From contig NC_068571.1 in the NCBI RefSeq assembly GCF_025698545.1, forward strand, positions 45,293,733-45,357,732: DNA of 64,000 nucleotides. Reading direction: 5' to 3'. The position numbers and the translations under genes are program-made. Within the stretch, counting starts at the first letter, position 1, and the number at the start of each line of letters is the position of its first letter. Shown here one piece after another: positions 1 to 13,245 of the stretch. Source of the stretch: Gossypium raimondii. Lineage: Eukaryota; Streptophyta; Magnoliopsida; Malvales; Malvaceae. The notes beneath the pieces were generated by a model that saw nothing but the letters and a program-made list of their open reading frames with translations, searched no databases and was not told where the DNA came from.

Positions 1-178
1 CATTTGCTCAATCTGATTCTGCAGACTGTGGACAATTTTATATAGTGGAGCAGGTCGGGTCAGGGCAAACAATTACCATAACCGCTCCATACTCACTATT
101 CAAAAGAAAAAAAAATTCACTCTATTCGGAGCAGATCGATTCATAATTCATCAGGCGGTTCGAGTTTTGCCATCCCTA
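1..178. repeat. Possible end of a hAT-like MITE or related short repeat
   Basis: The block ends on the right in ...TTTTGCCATCCCTA, whose reverse complement starts TAGGGATGGCAAAA. Such an end is common in short non-autonomous hAT-type plant elements, and the interior (GGTCGGGTCAGGG, GGCGGTTCGAG) also resembles them. The other end lies outside the window or is too decayed to see, so no target duplication can be tested. Confidence 0.3.
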
Positions 179-1724
179 CTTAAATCCATTGAAGGGAATG
201 GTTACTAAGCTTTCTTTTCATGCAACTAAGAAAAACTACAGATTGATTTTTCCTCTCAAATTCTCAGAATTAAATCAATCAAATTCAGCAAGGTAAACTT
301 GTTTTTCTCATCGATTTTTTTTTTTTTTTTATCATTTCAATCTTTAAAGTCATGATTTCACCATATTCACCTTTTCTTCATTTTCACGTTGATTTAAGGA
401 TGAGTGAGGCAGCTTGATTCTTGTTACTTTCTTGATGATTTGGGGGTGTACTCTAAGTGGTTATAAGTTTTGAATGGGGTTGAAGATTGAGTTAAGTTTG
501 GGAAAGAGAAAGAGTGATGAGATTGTTAATGATTTTTTATGGATTTTAATGAAGTTTGGAGTGTTTTAAGTTTTAGATTTTAGTTAAATGTCTTCGAAAT
601 TTTTTCTAGAACTCATGTAAAAAATATTATTTTTATTGAAAGTCTGAATTGATTCTTGTATAATTTGATCTTTTCATATAAAATTTTCATTAATAGGTTA
701 AATGCTTAAATTGGAATATTTACATAAAGGCTAAATCTTTTAAAAGTACTTAAAAGAAGGGCTTTCAAATGTCATATATCAAATTTTAAATTATGATTTT
801 ATGTTTTTATTTTTATTTTTCAAGTAATATTTGACTCAATTGTAATGTGTTTTATTCAAAACAAGTCAATATTCACCTAATTTTTACTATAAACTAAAGT
901 ACGTGAAAAGTCTTTAGTTGAGCACTTTCAGAAAAATTAATAATTTGTATGACTATTTTAAAAGATTTAACCCAACATATGCTACTAGAGAATAAACAAT
1001 TAAAGGTTCAAGTAATTTGGGTCAAAAATATGACAATCAAATAAAGCTATAACTGGCACTGCAAAGTTTCATTGATATAATTTTGACCCAATTAAGTTGA
1101 TTTTTTGGATATGATAAGAATATAACATGAATGTTTCGCTATTTCTAATGCTTGTATATTACAATTACACCAAGAAAACCCATCTTCTAATTTCTCTCCT
1201 TTTATACGATGGGTTACTTTATCTCAATTATAACATAATGTACATTACTCGTTTTAATGGTATGGTGGAATTTTCGAGTCTACAATCCCATTGCCATCTG
1301 CTAGGTGCTGGAAGTAAATATGCCAAACTTAATGGCAGATGCTGAAAAGATCTCGCTTATCATAATGAAGTGCTTGTCTTCTCATTCTGAAATAAAGCTA
1401 GAAGAAGGGTCATAGCTGTTACCTCAACAACTTGCATTCGGAAGCTCAGCTACTTGGTCAATCTGATCATCGATGGGATTGAAAATCTTCCCTTAAAAAA
1501 TGTCTACTGACGCCCATAGCTCGTGCCCTTCAAACCTCCAGGACAAGGCCCCTGCCTCATTTATCTGTGAGGGCTTAAAATTACACAGATACCAGAGAAT
1601 GGAAGGGTATCTGGACATCCCCAAAAAGCAGCATCATTGTCATTCAATCGAACTCTTGGGCACAAACATCTGCTGCTTGGTAGGAGCATATTATCTTGTA
1701 TGAAAAGAGAAACTGATCTTCAGA
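179..1724. other. AT-rich spacer and 3' flank of the formin gene
   Basis: No coding frame is convincing here. The stretch from about 1300 to 1724 lies directly downstream of the formin stop codon (the gene is on the minus strand) and is less AT-rich than the rest, so it probably includes the formin 3' untranslated region. No clear poly(A) signal could be fixed. Confidence 0.5.
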
Positions 1725-4700
1725 CTAATTTGCACCCTTTTTTGTAAGGTTAATTCCCTTAGCCTTCTCCTTCTCAGCTTTCTTCTTCTCCAAGTCAACC
1801 TGCTTCATATTCTCTTCGTGTGCTTTCCGAAACAACCTCACAAAATTTAAGAGAGTTGCAGTAACTGCATTGAACAAAATACAGCATCAGGTGTGATCAA
1901 TTCAACTTTAAATCACCATTTGAAAATCAGTATACTATGATGCTATGTTACTCAGGTTCAGGTGTAAGTGCCAAATACAGGTATGTTTTATTGTATTTAA
2001 GTTCTTCCATGTATGAGGGTCCTTGGAGGATCCTCCAAAAAGTGTGAGACATGGGTGTTGGAAACTGGTAATGCACGAAAATTGAGTCAAAGCAACATAT
2101 TTATGATGGAAGATTGAAATAAATAGAACCCTAACTAGGATATAGAATATAATACATGAAAATTTTACAAAATCTTAATTTTGATAAAATTAGGTTCTTT
2201 TTGCTTTTAGAAGCCACACTATATACTTCCGGAGGTACAAAACAAAAGATGAGTCTTGATGAAAAACAAAAATATTTTGAAGATTGAAAATTGTAACAGT
2301 TAAATTTTATGAATAATTTATTTCAAATAGAACCATGATGTCACCATTTACTTGCTAACAATATTTACTTTTGAATTTTGATCACCAACTTCAGCTTTAT
2401 AGCAAAAACTGGAAAAGAAATAAAGAACTAAATAGAGCCTTGGAAAATAGAAAAACCCTAGAGACTAATATTTTAGGAAAATGTTGTTCCATTTTACAAC
2501 TACAGTTTTATATAATATGATCAATGAAATATGATAGAAGCTTGAAATCCCTAAATTTCTAATTTTCTAAAATAACAACGCAACTTTTTAAATTCTCTCT
2601 TTATTAATTACCAAGTTCCAAAACCCTTTTCTCCCTTTCTCTAATTTGGTCATTTACCATGTATTCATCATACTTAGAGTCAATGTGGAGATGGAAAATG
2701 GAAAACATTTCCCAAAACTAAAAAGGCCCTTACTTCCCTTTATCTTTTCTTGTCTCGGCTATCCAGTCTTCACCTTTCTCCATAATTTAACAAGTATTTT
2801 AGTTTCCTAAGAATAAAAAAACGCACTGAATTTAATCACAAAATCACCCTTATCCATCTCTAGTTAAGATGTTCGCCCTCATATTTATTTTTCTTAACTT
2901 CAGGTAGATTTTCCTCTTCTTTTGGGCCTAACATGACTACTTCCTGAAACATTTGGCCCTTTAACCTTATGATAACCTATTTGATGGGCGAAAGGAAAAT
3001 GAGGGTTGAATGGGAGCTATAGTGGGTCAATAAAATGTCTTTCTCTAACATTCTCATTATGCACATTTAGACAACTACTCAAAGAAACTAGGTACAGAAT
3101 GCAATTTACCTTGCTCAAAGGGGCATCGAGCAGGATCCTCACCAAAATAGAGTGCAAGTGCATCTGCATTTCTACCCTGTCCATCAAAAAGGTAAAACCA
3201 ATGATTAAAGAAAGACAAAATCAAAAGAATTGGACAACATTAGATGATGCATAAAAGAGAGTGTCAATAGTTGGCAAATTACCACCACAGAATATAGATT
3301 TGTTACGGATGTCACCTCTCCTTCAGCAACAGAAAGGAATCCCTTTAATGTCTAAATTAAATTTTTAAAAAAAATGTTAGAACAAGGAAAGTATTCTCTA
3401 GACAAATAAAAAGCAGTTGACAGTGTTTGGTATAGGTGACAAAGCCATAACAAATGCTCACTCTATTGCATCAGAATATTATATAAGACCTAATGGTGTT
3501 TCAATCAGAAAGAACTACTATGTAAGATGAAGATGATTATCTGAAGGAACTTTCAAATAGGAATTTATTGTTTCTAACCATATTCTTTTATTAATATTCC
3601 ACTATACTAGTTATAATCACTTGTGCATCAAAGTTAGTGTCTTGGCATTACAAAGTTGTACGAGTACCCATTCTTTATTTATTGACCCCAACTTTTAGGG
3701 GTATGTCATAACATTTCTCTTATTCTAACTTATAAAATAAATTACATGGGCAAAAGGTAAAAACAAAAAGCTAGTAGCCAATCAGGAACTTTGCACAAAG
3801 GAATGCGCCTGAATAAAATATTTGAGTAGTGAACTATAAATTACAAGTGAAGACCATGCAACAAATTGTTTACATGTATGTTGAAGAACAAAAAGCAATG
3901 AAATAACTACGTACCCCCCAGAAAACTTCAGACACAGGACCATCATTTTCAGAGGCAGCTAGCTCCTGCTTAACCTTTTCTAATCCTTTAGTTATAGCTT
4001 GCATTTCTTCTGCTAAAGATTTTAATTGTATCTGCAAGGACACAAGGCTTCAAATAGTGTTACCAAACCATAAACCTCAAACACTGAGACTGATGAGAAA
4101 CCTTAGTTGCAGCCTCAAGGCTGACAAATTCCTGGTGAAAATCTAAAAGTGCTGGTTTCTTGGCAGCTAAGACCTGAACCACAATAAAACAGGGTTTAGT
4201 CAATAAAAAAGACAGACAGTTGCTGTTTGCATCAAAAACAAGTGTCCAGTAGTAACGTAACATATAAACTAGGTGTAGAATATAAGTCAGGCAAATATTA
4301 CAAGAAACAGAATGACCTTAATAACACCACAACAGAGAAAAACAAAATTAGTAACCAAACCTTGCAAAGATAATGCATGAGTGTCATCTTGCTGTTAGAA
4401 GCGCGTGTATCTGTGAGCTTTAGAAGACTGTCCAACTTAAAGCCAACAGCAGAACCTGTGTAATAGGAATGATTTGAAACTTCATATTGAAGGAGCATGC
4501 GAGCAGTTAAAACGTCCTCACCAACTCAAATCTAAAATGTTTATCAGCTTTAAATCAAACCTGGATCTAGTAATTTGGCTAAGAAAAAAAGTAAAATCTG
4601 AACTAGGGTAGACAGGGGATAATGAATTTATTTATGGCAGCATTGTGCAAAAGTTCGAAACAGTAGACATAAATGCAGAAATTGGACATTAGAGGACATA

Positions 4701-7700
4701 AATGTATAAACCACGTAAACCTCTAGCTATTGATAAGAACGTGTTGAGCACTATCAAGAGTACACTTAACCGGACATCTATCAAATTATAACCCAGATAA
4801 ATGACTCTGATAAACCCAGCCACTTCAAAATTAAGAGAAACAAAGCACAAACATGTGAAGTTCAGAAGAAAATGCTTCACTATTTTTCTGACATCCAAAT
4901 AATATATGCCATTCCTTCTAAGAATAGAAGTTAGCACATGAGGTCATAAAGTAAGTCTCAATAGCATCTGATAGCATCCAACCGAAGCAATAAGCAGACT
5001 TTCAAATACCGCAGAGTACACCCCCTAGAACTACACAGACCAACTAGTTTTCCAGTTTAAGATGCAGAACGCTGCTTAAAATAGTGTAACTTATCGTCAC
5101 TTGCAACAGTGCAGGAAAATATCAAAGCAAGTATTAGTCACATGCATGTGAATCCAGAAAAACATAAATTACAAGCGGTTTAGCTAGTAAATATCCTCTA
5201 CATAATCTTTTACTAGTAGCAGTTCTAGAATCAATGATTGGATCCAAAAGAAAATTGAACACATCCCTTACCCCTAGCAGTTCCTTGGTTCAAAGTATTC
5301 CCCAGATAGAGAATTTTCTTCATTATCTCCTTTAGTTTAAGGGAATTTCGAACCTAACAACCAAAAAAAAGTAGTAAGACAATGAATGAGAAATTACAGT
5401 CAAGTCCAGTCAGCAACATTAAAGATATACCTCATCACAAGCAGAATTTACAGTGCTTAAGCTCTTTTTGAATTCAGAAATCTGCATGTAGTAAAAAGTG
5501 TCTGAATACAGGTAAAACAGGGGATTCCAAAAAGTAAAAATAATAAAATAAAATGAGGGAGAAAGTGAACAAGAGACTGATTAGTAATAGTAAACTTATT
5601 ATCAAATCAGATTAATTATGGAGATACCGCCGAACCTGAGAGCCGAACTGAATTTTGAAAGAAAACACTCTTAATTTGGACTCTACCCTTGGCACTTTCA
5701 TCAGTTCCAAAAAGTACTGAACATGAAATATCAAATACCAGTTAGAGTTTAGAATTTTGACAAAGATAAATCATATGAAACATGGAATTGGAAAAGCATC
5801 TAGGAACTTGATTTAGCAAGAGTTTTTTCATAAAAGAAAATACAAGGATATCCTTATCTTGTACTTGATTCAATGGTGTTTAATAAATCATTTATCGGTC
5901 TCTAGCACTTAATGTATCTTTTTAATGTTCAATTGACCAAATTTGTGTAACATAATAACATAACATGGTAAAACTTTATCTGGCCTTTCATTCTTACCCT
6001 TTCTTGAATAAAAATGTTAATAAGAATCATCCTTTGAATAGGCCAGGATATCGTATTTAATTATCATATGAAAGCATCTCAATTTTAAAAGAAAAAATCT
6101 TAGGCCAGATTGTATAAGAACCTTTTCTTTAAATATAGGAGTTTTTTTATTTTTTATTTGGGGGGGAGGGGGGAGCATGCACCAACCATTGAGCCAAATG
6201 ATGTTGTCAGAAATAAGAAGAATATAAAGAAGAAGACAAACCAAATTACAGTTCCAGAAAAGCATTTCTGACAGATCAATGGCGATGCAATCATCTATCA
6301 ATCTACTAATAAAAGGAAAGCAAGTCTAAGGATTCGAAAAAGAAGATAGAGGAAAAACTGCAGACCTGTTCACACTTCCCCAAACTCTCTTTGTCACCAG
6401 TGTAGCCCTAAAAAATCACAACCAAAGAAAACAAACTTGCAATGGTAAATGAATTCCTATACTAAGCAAAGAATCTGTTCTGAATAGCTTAAATTCCTAT
6501 ACAAAACCAAGATATGTTAGAACTTCACCTTGAGAAGTTCCATTTCCTCTTTGGTTGGACAAAACTTTATGAGATTTTCCACTTGATCAACATCCAATAC
6601 TACATCATCCATTGCTAGCACTGCAGCCTGAGAAAAGACGTGTATCTGTACATGATTAGCCAAAAACTAGACCAACAAGCTTCAATTAAAACTAAGGAGA
6701 AACAGGAAATGAAAGAACTGAGAGGACATCAATTCAATGAAATCTTATTTTCCCCTGTTTCCAATAATTCAATCAGAAAAAGCATTGGAATCGTAAGATA
6801 GGAATTTGTGTTACACCAAGACAGTATCTTTTGAAGAAGCCAATTGACGTAAGTACACCGAACTTCAGGGAAATTAAATGTAATCACTAGCAGAAAACAA
6901 GAATCTTGTTGTCCTGTTTGTACATACTACAAGGAAAACAGCCATACTCCAAGTTCACATCTATACAAATGAGAATACCCATACACTTCCTCTAGTTATG
7001 TAAAAAACACTAATAAATGCAATAACACGTCCATGTCCTGCTTACCATCATATCAGAAAGTGGCATCTTAACTTTAGTGAGCATAATTTCAGTGTTGTTG
7101 GCCCTCCTCAAGTCAATCTAGATTGGCAAAAATAAAGGTTAGTGATGACATTGGTGAACAGGAAAATAATCATCATTATGATGATTTTATAAAGTTTCAT
7201 ACAGGCAATAAATGCATCATTTAATAAATTTCCAGAAAGGCATCCTTTACCTACAGCGGAGAAGGGGGGAAATAATAACCATTATGATGGTTTTATAAAG
7301 TTACATGGTAATAAACACAAATTATTTAATAAATGTCCAGAAAGGCATCTTTTTACCTAAATTCCATGACCCAAAGAAAAATTCATGAAAGAAAAGCACA
7401 ACATGAGAAAATCATGGATATAAATCATAAAGAATGAGACAGTCCCAAGAGGACATCCTAGCAGTTAGAACCTTGAGAATTCATCTTGGAGGTCTTAGAT
7501 TCAGATCTTGGGAGGGGTAGGATAGGAGGGATGGGAGAAGGCTACCTCCTATAGTATAGCTCAGAATACTTGTATACCAAAATATTAAGGATGCATATAG
7601 AATAAAACCTTCATTAATTACTTCAACTTCCAGCTTTATGGAAATCTTCCAAGGCACAGAAAGAGAAGCATTTATCATTAATTAAAAGCACCAAACAAAG

Positions 7701-10700
7701 ATTAGAATTCCCTTTTCCCATAACAAAGTAAAACCGTCCACTGTATGCTTAAAATTACAAGCTCTTCAATTTCTAAGAGTGAAACCTTTTACTCATTCTA
7801 AGCCTATAAGGTGGTTCAAGTAGCAGTTCCACAGTCACCTATGAAAAACATAGATGTATGGATTTATTAAGAAAAATGAAATTCCAGATTACCAGGTGGA
7901 CTTTGTCAGGTTTTGATCCAACTGACTTGCGTCGCACTCCAGATCTATTAACCGAACCAGCAGGTTTAGGAACAACTGCAGAGAAAAGAGTCTCAAGCTC
8001 TGCCACATCAAATTCTGGCACACTAGTACAAAGAAGGCCATGTCAGCAAATGCAAAATGGAAATTAATAAACTTAAAAGATTAACGTGAACATATGATGC
8101 ATGGAATCTAGCATGAATACTTAGTAAATTTTATCACTTATGGAAGCTCACTGTATTAAAAAACAAAATCAGTAAAAGAAGACACAATACATTTGAGCCT
8201 CATGTCTTTGTAATTCTTCCCACAAGCTTCCTTGTATTGCCCTTGTGACCTTGCTCCAGTGCAAAGGCTTTAAAGAAGACCTCCTAGGTGCTGTGGCAGC
8301 TGCTGGAGACGATAGCCCACGCCCTCTTCCTCTACCATCAACTACTCTAGCACCCAATGATGGCGCTAGAGGAGCACCGGGAGCTCTAGGTGGAGGTGGA
8401 GGGCCTGGAGCTCGGCCTCCAGGGGGTGGAGGTGGAGGTGGTGCTCCACCTATAGGTCGTGATGCGCCTTGCATAGGAGGTGGGCATGGTGCTGGCGCTC
8501 CACGAACAGGTGGAGGTGGTGGGGGTGGTGCTCCATGTCGAGCAGGCATTGATGGCACACCACGCAAAGGTGGAGGTGCTGGAGGAATGGCTCCCAATTT
8601 TGGTGGTGGAGCACCATTCATCAATGGAGGTGAAGGAGGAAGTGGGATACCGGACGTCGGTGGGGGTGCAAGTGGAGGTGGAGGTGGAGATGGAGTTCCT
8701 CGTAAAAGAGGTTGGGGTGGAGGAGGAGGAGAAACTCCATGACCAGGAGGTGGTGGTGGTGGTGGTGGTGGGGAAGCTTTGTGAAGTGGTGGTGGAGGGG
8801 GAGGAGGAGGACGAGAAGCGCTTGGAAGTGGTGGACGTGTAGGCAACAAAGCTTCATACGGAGGAGGAGGAGGAGGTGGTGGTGGTGATAGAGAATTTAG
8901 TACAATAGAAGTTGCATTTTCTTGAAATGATGATGAAACCCACAAAGAAAATCTAGGTGGAGGTGGGGGGAGAGGAGGTGGTGGTGGTGGTGCTGATGAT
9001 GGTGAGAATGGAGGTGGAGGGCTAGGTGGAATGGGCGCCGATTGTTGCGGAAGAGGTGGTGATGTTAAAATTATTGGAACGCTAGAAATTTCTTTTGGAG
9101 AGTTAGACAGCTCCACATGGTCAGCCTTCACACTTTTTGGCTTGGATGAAACATCCTTTGAAATTGAAACTCCATTAGAGCCCTTTTGATTGGCACTTGA
9201 ATACGAATCCTTCAAAGCCACACTATTGGATAATAATGCAACCGATGCACTATTATATCGTGATGGTGGATATGATACATGCATTGAATTGGTATAAGAG
9301 CCTTTGTTAGGAGGGATCCACCGAGATATGACATTTGGCTTTGCTTGTCTTACAGGAGGACCCTGAGCTTCTTGTTGTTTGCTCTTCGATTTCACCAAAA
9401 GAGAATCTAAAGCTGGTTTTGGGCCCATCCCAGCATGTTTCTTTGAAGCAGGCAGTGTTCTCTCAGGTTTAGGTTTGGAAACATCACTTTTCAACCTTTG
9501 GTGCAACATCTTAGATTCTGAATTCTTTAGCTGGACACAGTCTTTTCTATTGCCCTTATCCTCCATTTCTTCCAATTTGCCAAGCACACCTTCTGTGACT
9601 TCAGTGGCTTCTCTGACCCTCAGCACATCAACAGTAAATGCCACTGGTTCAACTTTGATGTCTCCATCATCAACAGCAATGTCTTTCACTGCATTAATGT
9701 CAGAAACCATCCTCTTATCTAAGTTATAATTCGCATCATCAACAGCAATGTCCTTAACTGCATCCATACTAAAATCAACCTTAACATCCTGCTTGTAATT
9801 CCCATCATTTGACGCACAATCTTGAAATTTAGAAGGGTCCACATTCTCCCTCCAGACTTCTTTTTGCTCTACCTTGTTGTCAAGAACTATGAGACTGTTG
9901 TCATCCACCTTTCCTTCGAGCGCATTGACTGCATTGCTGAAGATCTCTTCCACCTCAAAAAATTCCTCCGGTGCAGCACTTTCTATCTCATTCCCATCTT
10001 CACTTTCCATGACTTCAAGGAGATCAGGGACAACAGCATCAGGGTCAGTAAAAAGTACCTGATACAGATAAAAGTATGCATTCAACTCCTACAACTTCAG
10101 AAAAGAAAAAACATCCACATAATAATGATTTTAACCTACCTCCGCTCTAAAGTCCTTTGGAAATTGATCCTTTCCATCCCACAACACATCAATCTCATCA
10201 CGGTTGAGCATCAAAATATTTGCTTGGACAAATGCTGTGTGAAACATAACTCTGAATATCAACTCTTCACGTACCAAATCTTCATTTAAATGGATGCACT
10301 CAAGTACAACATCTCCTTGAACATGGCAATGAATATCCATTTTTACCAATATACACTCTTCCTGCAGATAAACCGTATTAGAACATACCCAATTTTGGTC
10401 AATTTATCTTTTCAGTTTCAATTTTGTGACTTAGGCTTTAGGCATCACCTTTAGGAAGTGACGAACTTGGTTTTTTTTCTTTGAAGTTGAAAACAGTAGT
10501 TTAGAACTTCTAGTGGCTGGTGTTTTGGGGTCCTGTCCATAAACACGTACAACTGGCCTGCACCCTTCTTCCCCTCCGAAGGGTGGAAGAACTCTAAGAA
10601 TTAAACAATCCAAAAACAGAGGTGTATCTGATGGAGGCCAATCAGAACCCAAATTTCTTCTAGAAATATACTGAAGATATCTTAACTGGGAAGGTTGAGG

Positions 10701-11824
10701 GTTCAAAGGTGACAGAAGCTGGAGAAGTTCCCTAGGAGCTTGCCTGTAGACCATTTCAAGAGTCTTCTTCTCACCATTGTACTGCTTTTGATATAACAGA
10801 AGACCAGCAAGCATGAATGCGAGTACAGGCCATCCTCCTCTTTCACAGTGCATCAAAAGCACATTCTGCTGCCCTTCCAATGACAACCAGCTTTCACTTG
10901 ATCGAAGGAAATGACGAATCATTTCAAGTGGCAGCAACTGACATCCTCCATGCTGCCGTGGGTAATCCATAACAGTCATGTCATACTGAGATAAAATGTC
11001 TGAAATTAGGCTCCTCCTCTCCCCTTCTCTGAAATTAAACACCATAAAAGAAGCATCAGGAAAGTAGTCTTGTAGCTGCGCCACAATGCTACCCATATAC
11101 ACTTTGTACTCATCTTCTTCCAGTACATCCACGGAGAAACAACAGTCAAATACTGCAAAACAATCAACAAGAAAACTGAATAAAATAAACAATACTTGGT
11201 GATCATATGCCTCCTAAAACCAGAATATAATATGGTAAGTTTCTAATTGTTGAGTTCATTATGAATGCCCACAAAAAGGGAATTTATTAACTTTATTAAG
11301 AAAGAGAAGCAAATATCCTTCAAAACAAAAAAATGTCTATGTAGAAAATGGTACGAAAACCTTCAATGCTCCAAGTGATGACGTACCAGTTTCTAAGCTT
11401 CAAGTGATTTTGTTACAAAGTTCAAAAGTGAATCAGTCCAGTAATTCTACTTTAAAATAACTACGCCGTCCTATTTCAGCTTATCTCCTAACAATCAAGG
11501 AAACCAACATGCTAAAAATCCTTAAGAGTTTCTTAACCGCACCAAAACCCTGAAGAAAAACGAAATTAAATGAATATAAAATAAAATATCAAGCTAAGAA
11601 TTTTGAATAAGAAATATTCCCAAACAGAATCAGAGAATTCAAAGAACTTGTCCCCATTGGCATTTCCCTTGGTAAGGTAAAACGAAGATAATTTCGACAC
11701 TTTGAAGCTAAACTGAACCACACATTAAGTAGTAATGAAGAAAAAGATTACCGTAGACACGTTCGGATATCTCCAGAAGCCGATCCGGCGGCTTTCGGTA
11801 AAAGAACCGTCTAAACAGCGCCAT
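1725..11824 (-). CDS. Class II formin (PTEN-like, C2, FH1, FH2), complete gene
   Basis: Actin-nucleating formin. Coding exons on the minus strand: 11752-11824, 10449-11152, 10140-10361, 8191-10058, 7893-8022, 7046-7117, 6529-6627, 6366-6407, 5636-5716, 5431-5481, 5272-5353, 4361-4455, 4102-4173, 3915-4031, 3283-3351, 3110-3176, 1725-1864. All introns are GT/AG and the sum is 3984 nt (1327 aa). The start MALFRRFFYRKPPDRLLEIS is the family's conserved N terminus. Residues ~1-190 are a PTEN-like domain; ~190-335 are the C2 domain (DIHCHVQGDVVLECIHL); ~665-900 are the FH1 proline tracts, which bind profilin; ~925-1310 are the FH2 domain (LKPLHWSKV, GNTLNQGTARGSAVGFKLDS), ending in a basic/acidic helix and NLTKKG. 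The PTEN-like loop at ~125-132 reads HCERGGWP: the cysteine is kept but the P-loop arginine is not, so phosphatase activity is unlikely and lipid binding is the expected role. Arabidopsis FH13, FH14 and FH20 are the nearest types I know; which is the orthologue is not settled. Confidence 0.96.
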
Positions 11825-12190
11825 TTGATGGCGCTGTTACTTCCCTGATTGGATCCAAAGCCCTTTTCTTTCAAGCACTACCAATTAGATAGCGTTTCAG
11901 TTCGATCCTCCTCTCTCTTTCAGTAAAACCAATGAGAGGTCCTCGTTTCCGGATTTCAAATTCAGTTACAATTTACTCAAAATTTCGACTTTAAATAATC
12001 ATAATTCCCCGTCAATACCCTCTCTAAAACACACGAAATTGTTCAAAAGGAAACAAACAGAAGCTCTATCATCAAAGAACTATTAAGAATCTTCAATTCC
12101 TTAAATGAAGGTAAGAAGTAAGAAACAACAATAGGGGAAGACGTGGGGACTATGATGAGAAAAGAAAAGAAAAAGAAAGTTTTGAGATTA
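11825..12190 (-). promoter_or_regulatory. Formin 5' leader and promoter region
   Basis: This lies immediately upstream of the formin ATG. Read on the minus strand it is pyrimidine-rich (CTTTCTTTTTCTTTTC and similar), as plant leaders often are. I see no unambiguous TATA box, so the transcription start is not placed. Confidence 0.4.
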
Positions 12191-12269
12191 CGCTGTAACG
12201 GAAACTAGTAATGTTTTGAAAAAAAAAAGTCAAATATTTGTTTTTTTTTCTTTATTTTAAGAAATAAAA

Positions 12270-12865
12270 GGTTAATTTTTTGTTATTAGTCCCTTTACTT
12301 TGCAAAAGTTATGAATTTAAACCCTTTACTTCAATTTGATCATTTTAGTCCTTTTACTTTTCAAATTTTAAAATTTCAGTCATCACCAAACAATAATTGT
12401 TAAATTTATTAACTTATACTATTTTCAAAATCGATCGCCAAATATATTATTATATGTATAATGTCACGTCAACTTATTATTTTCACATATTACCCTAAAT
12501 ATCCAATTAATGGATTAACAACTATCATTTCGTTAATATTGAAATTTCAAATTTTGAAAAGTATAGGGACTTACAATGATCTAGTTTCACAATATGAACA
12601 AAAAATCTACAACTATACAAATAGTACTAGTAATTGAATCTAACCAAACGAATTTAACTGCAATTGTTTTGATCAGGGCTAAAATTTTAAAATTTGAAAA
12701 GTATAAGGACTAAAATTGACCAATTTTAAAAGTCCAAGGGCCAAAATTGACCAAATTAAGTATAGTGATTAAAATTGACCAATTTTAAAAGTCCAAGGGC
12801 TACAATTGATCAAATTAAGTATAAGGACTAAATCCACAACTTTTGCAAAATGTAGATGTTACTTA
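12270..12865. repeat. Foldback (inverted-repeat) element, decayed
   Basis: The left arm (about 12275-12380: 'agtccctttactttgcaaaa' and 'tcaaattttaaaatttcag') reappears inverted in the right part (about 12675-12850: 'aaaatttgaaaagtataagg' and 'acaacttttgcaaaatgtag'). In the right half a module of about 63 bp containing 'aattttaaaagtccaagggc' occurs twice. There is no coding capacity. This is the form of a MITE-like foldback element; the ends are approximate. Confidence 0.55.
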
Positions 12866-12881
12866 TTTATCGATAAAAATA

Positions 12882-13245
12882 CTATGGAGGTCCTTATACT
12901 AGAAGTCAAATTGCATTTTGTCGCCTTACTCAAAAAATGGACAAATTAGTTCTTGTACGTTAGATCAAAGCATAAATGGATCTTTTTGTTAAAAATTTCA
13001 TCCATTTCTACTATTAAAAATCAATCCTATACGTTAAAATGAGGTATACGTGGTACACCACGTGTAACTATTTGGTTATTCCGTCAACCGCATCAATTTT
13101 TAACAGTAGAAATGGAAGAAATTTTTAACAAAAATGACTAGTTTGCTCTTAATCTAATGTATAAGGACTAATTTGCCCTTTTTTTTGGTAAAAGGGCAAA
13201 ATGCAATATGCTCCTAATACAATGGCCTCTATAGTACTTTTACCT
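12882..13245. mobile_element. Foldback MITE with long inverted arms
   Basis: The first ~160 bp and the last ~160 bp are inverted copies of each other with scattered mismatches. For example 'actatggaggtccttatact' on the left pairs with the reverse complement of the right end 'aatggcctctatagta', and 'ttgttaaaaatttcatccat' pairs with the reverse complement of 'atggaagaaatttttaacaa'. The centre contains the palindromic 'tacgtggtacaccacgtgta'. There is no ORF. It abuts the previous foldback element with only ~15 bp between. I could not settle a target duplication. Confidence 0.7.

Noticed and set aside
8245..8742. Long glycine-rich plus-strand ORF
   Set aside because: It is the reverse complement of the formin FH1 proline codons (CCN/GGN symmetry). 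The minus-strand frame has the conserved protein, so this is a shadow.
8480..8857. Valine/glutamate-rich and histidine/leucine-rich ORFs over the same region
   Set aside because: Other-frame shadows of the FH1 repeat, with biased composition and no family features.
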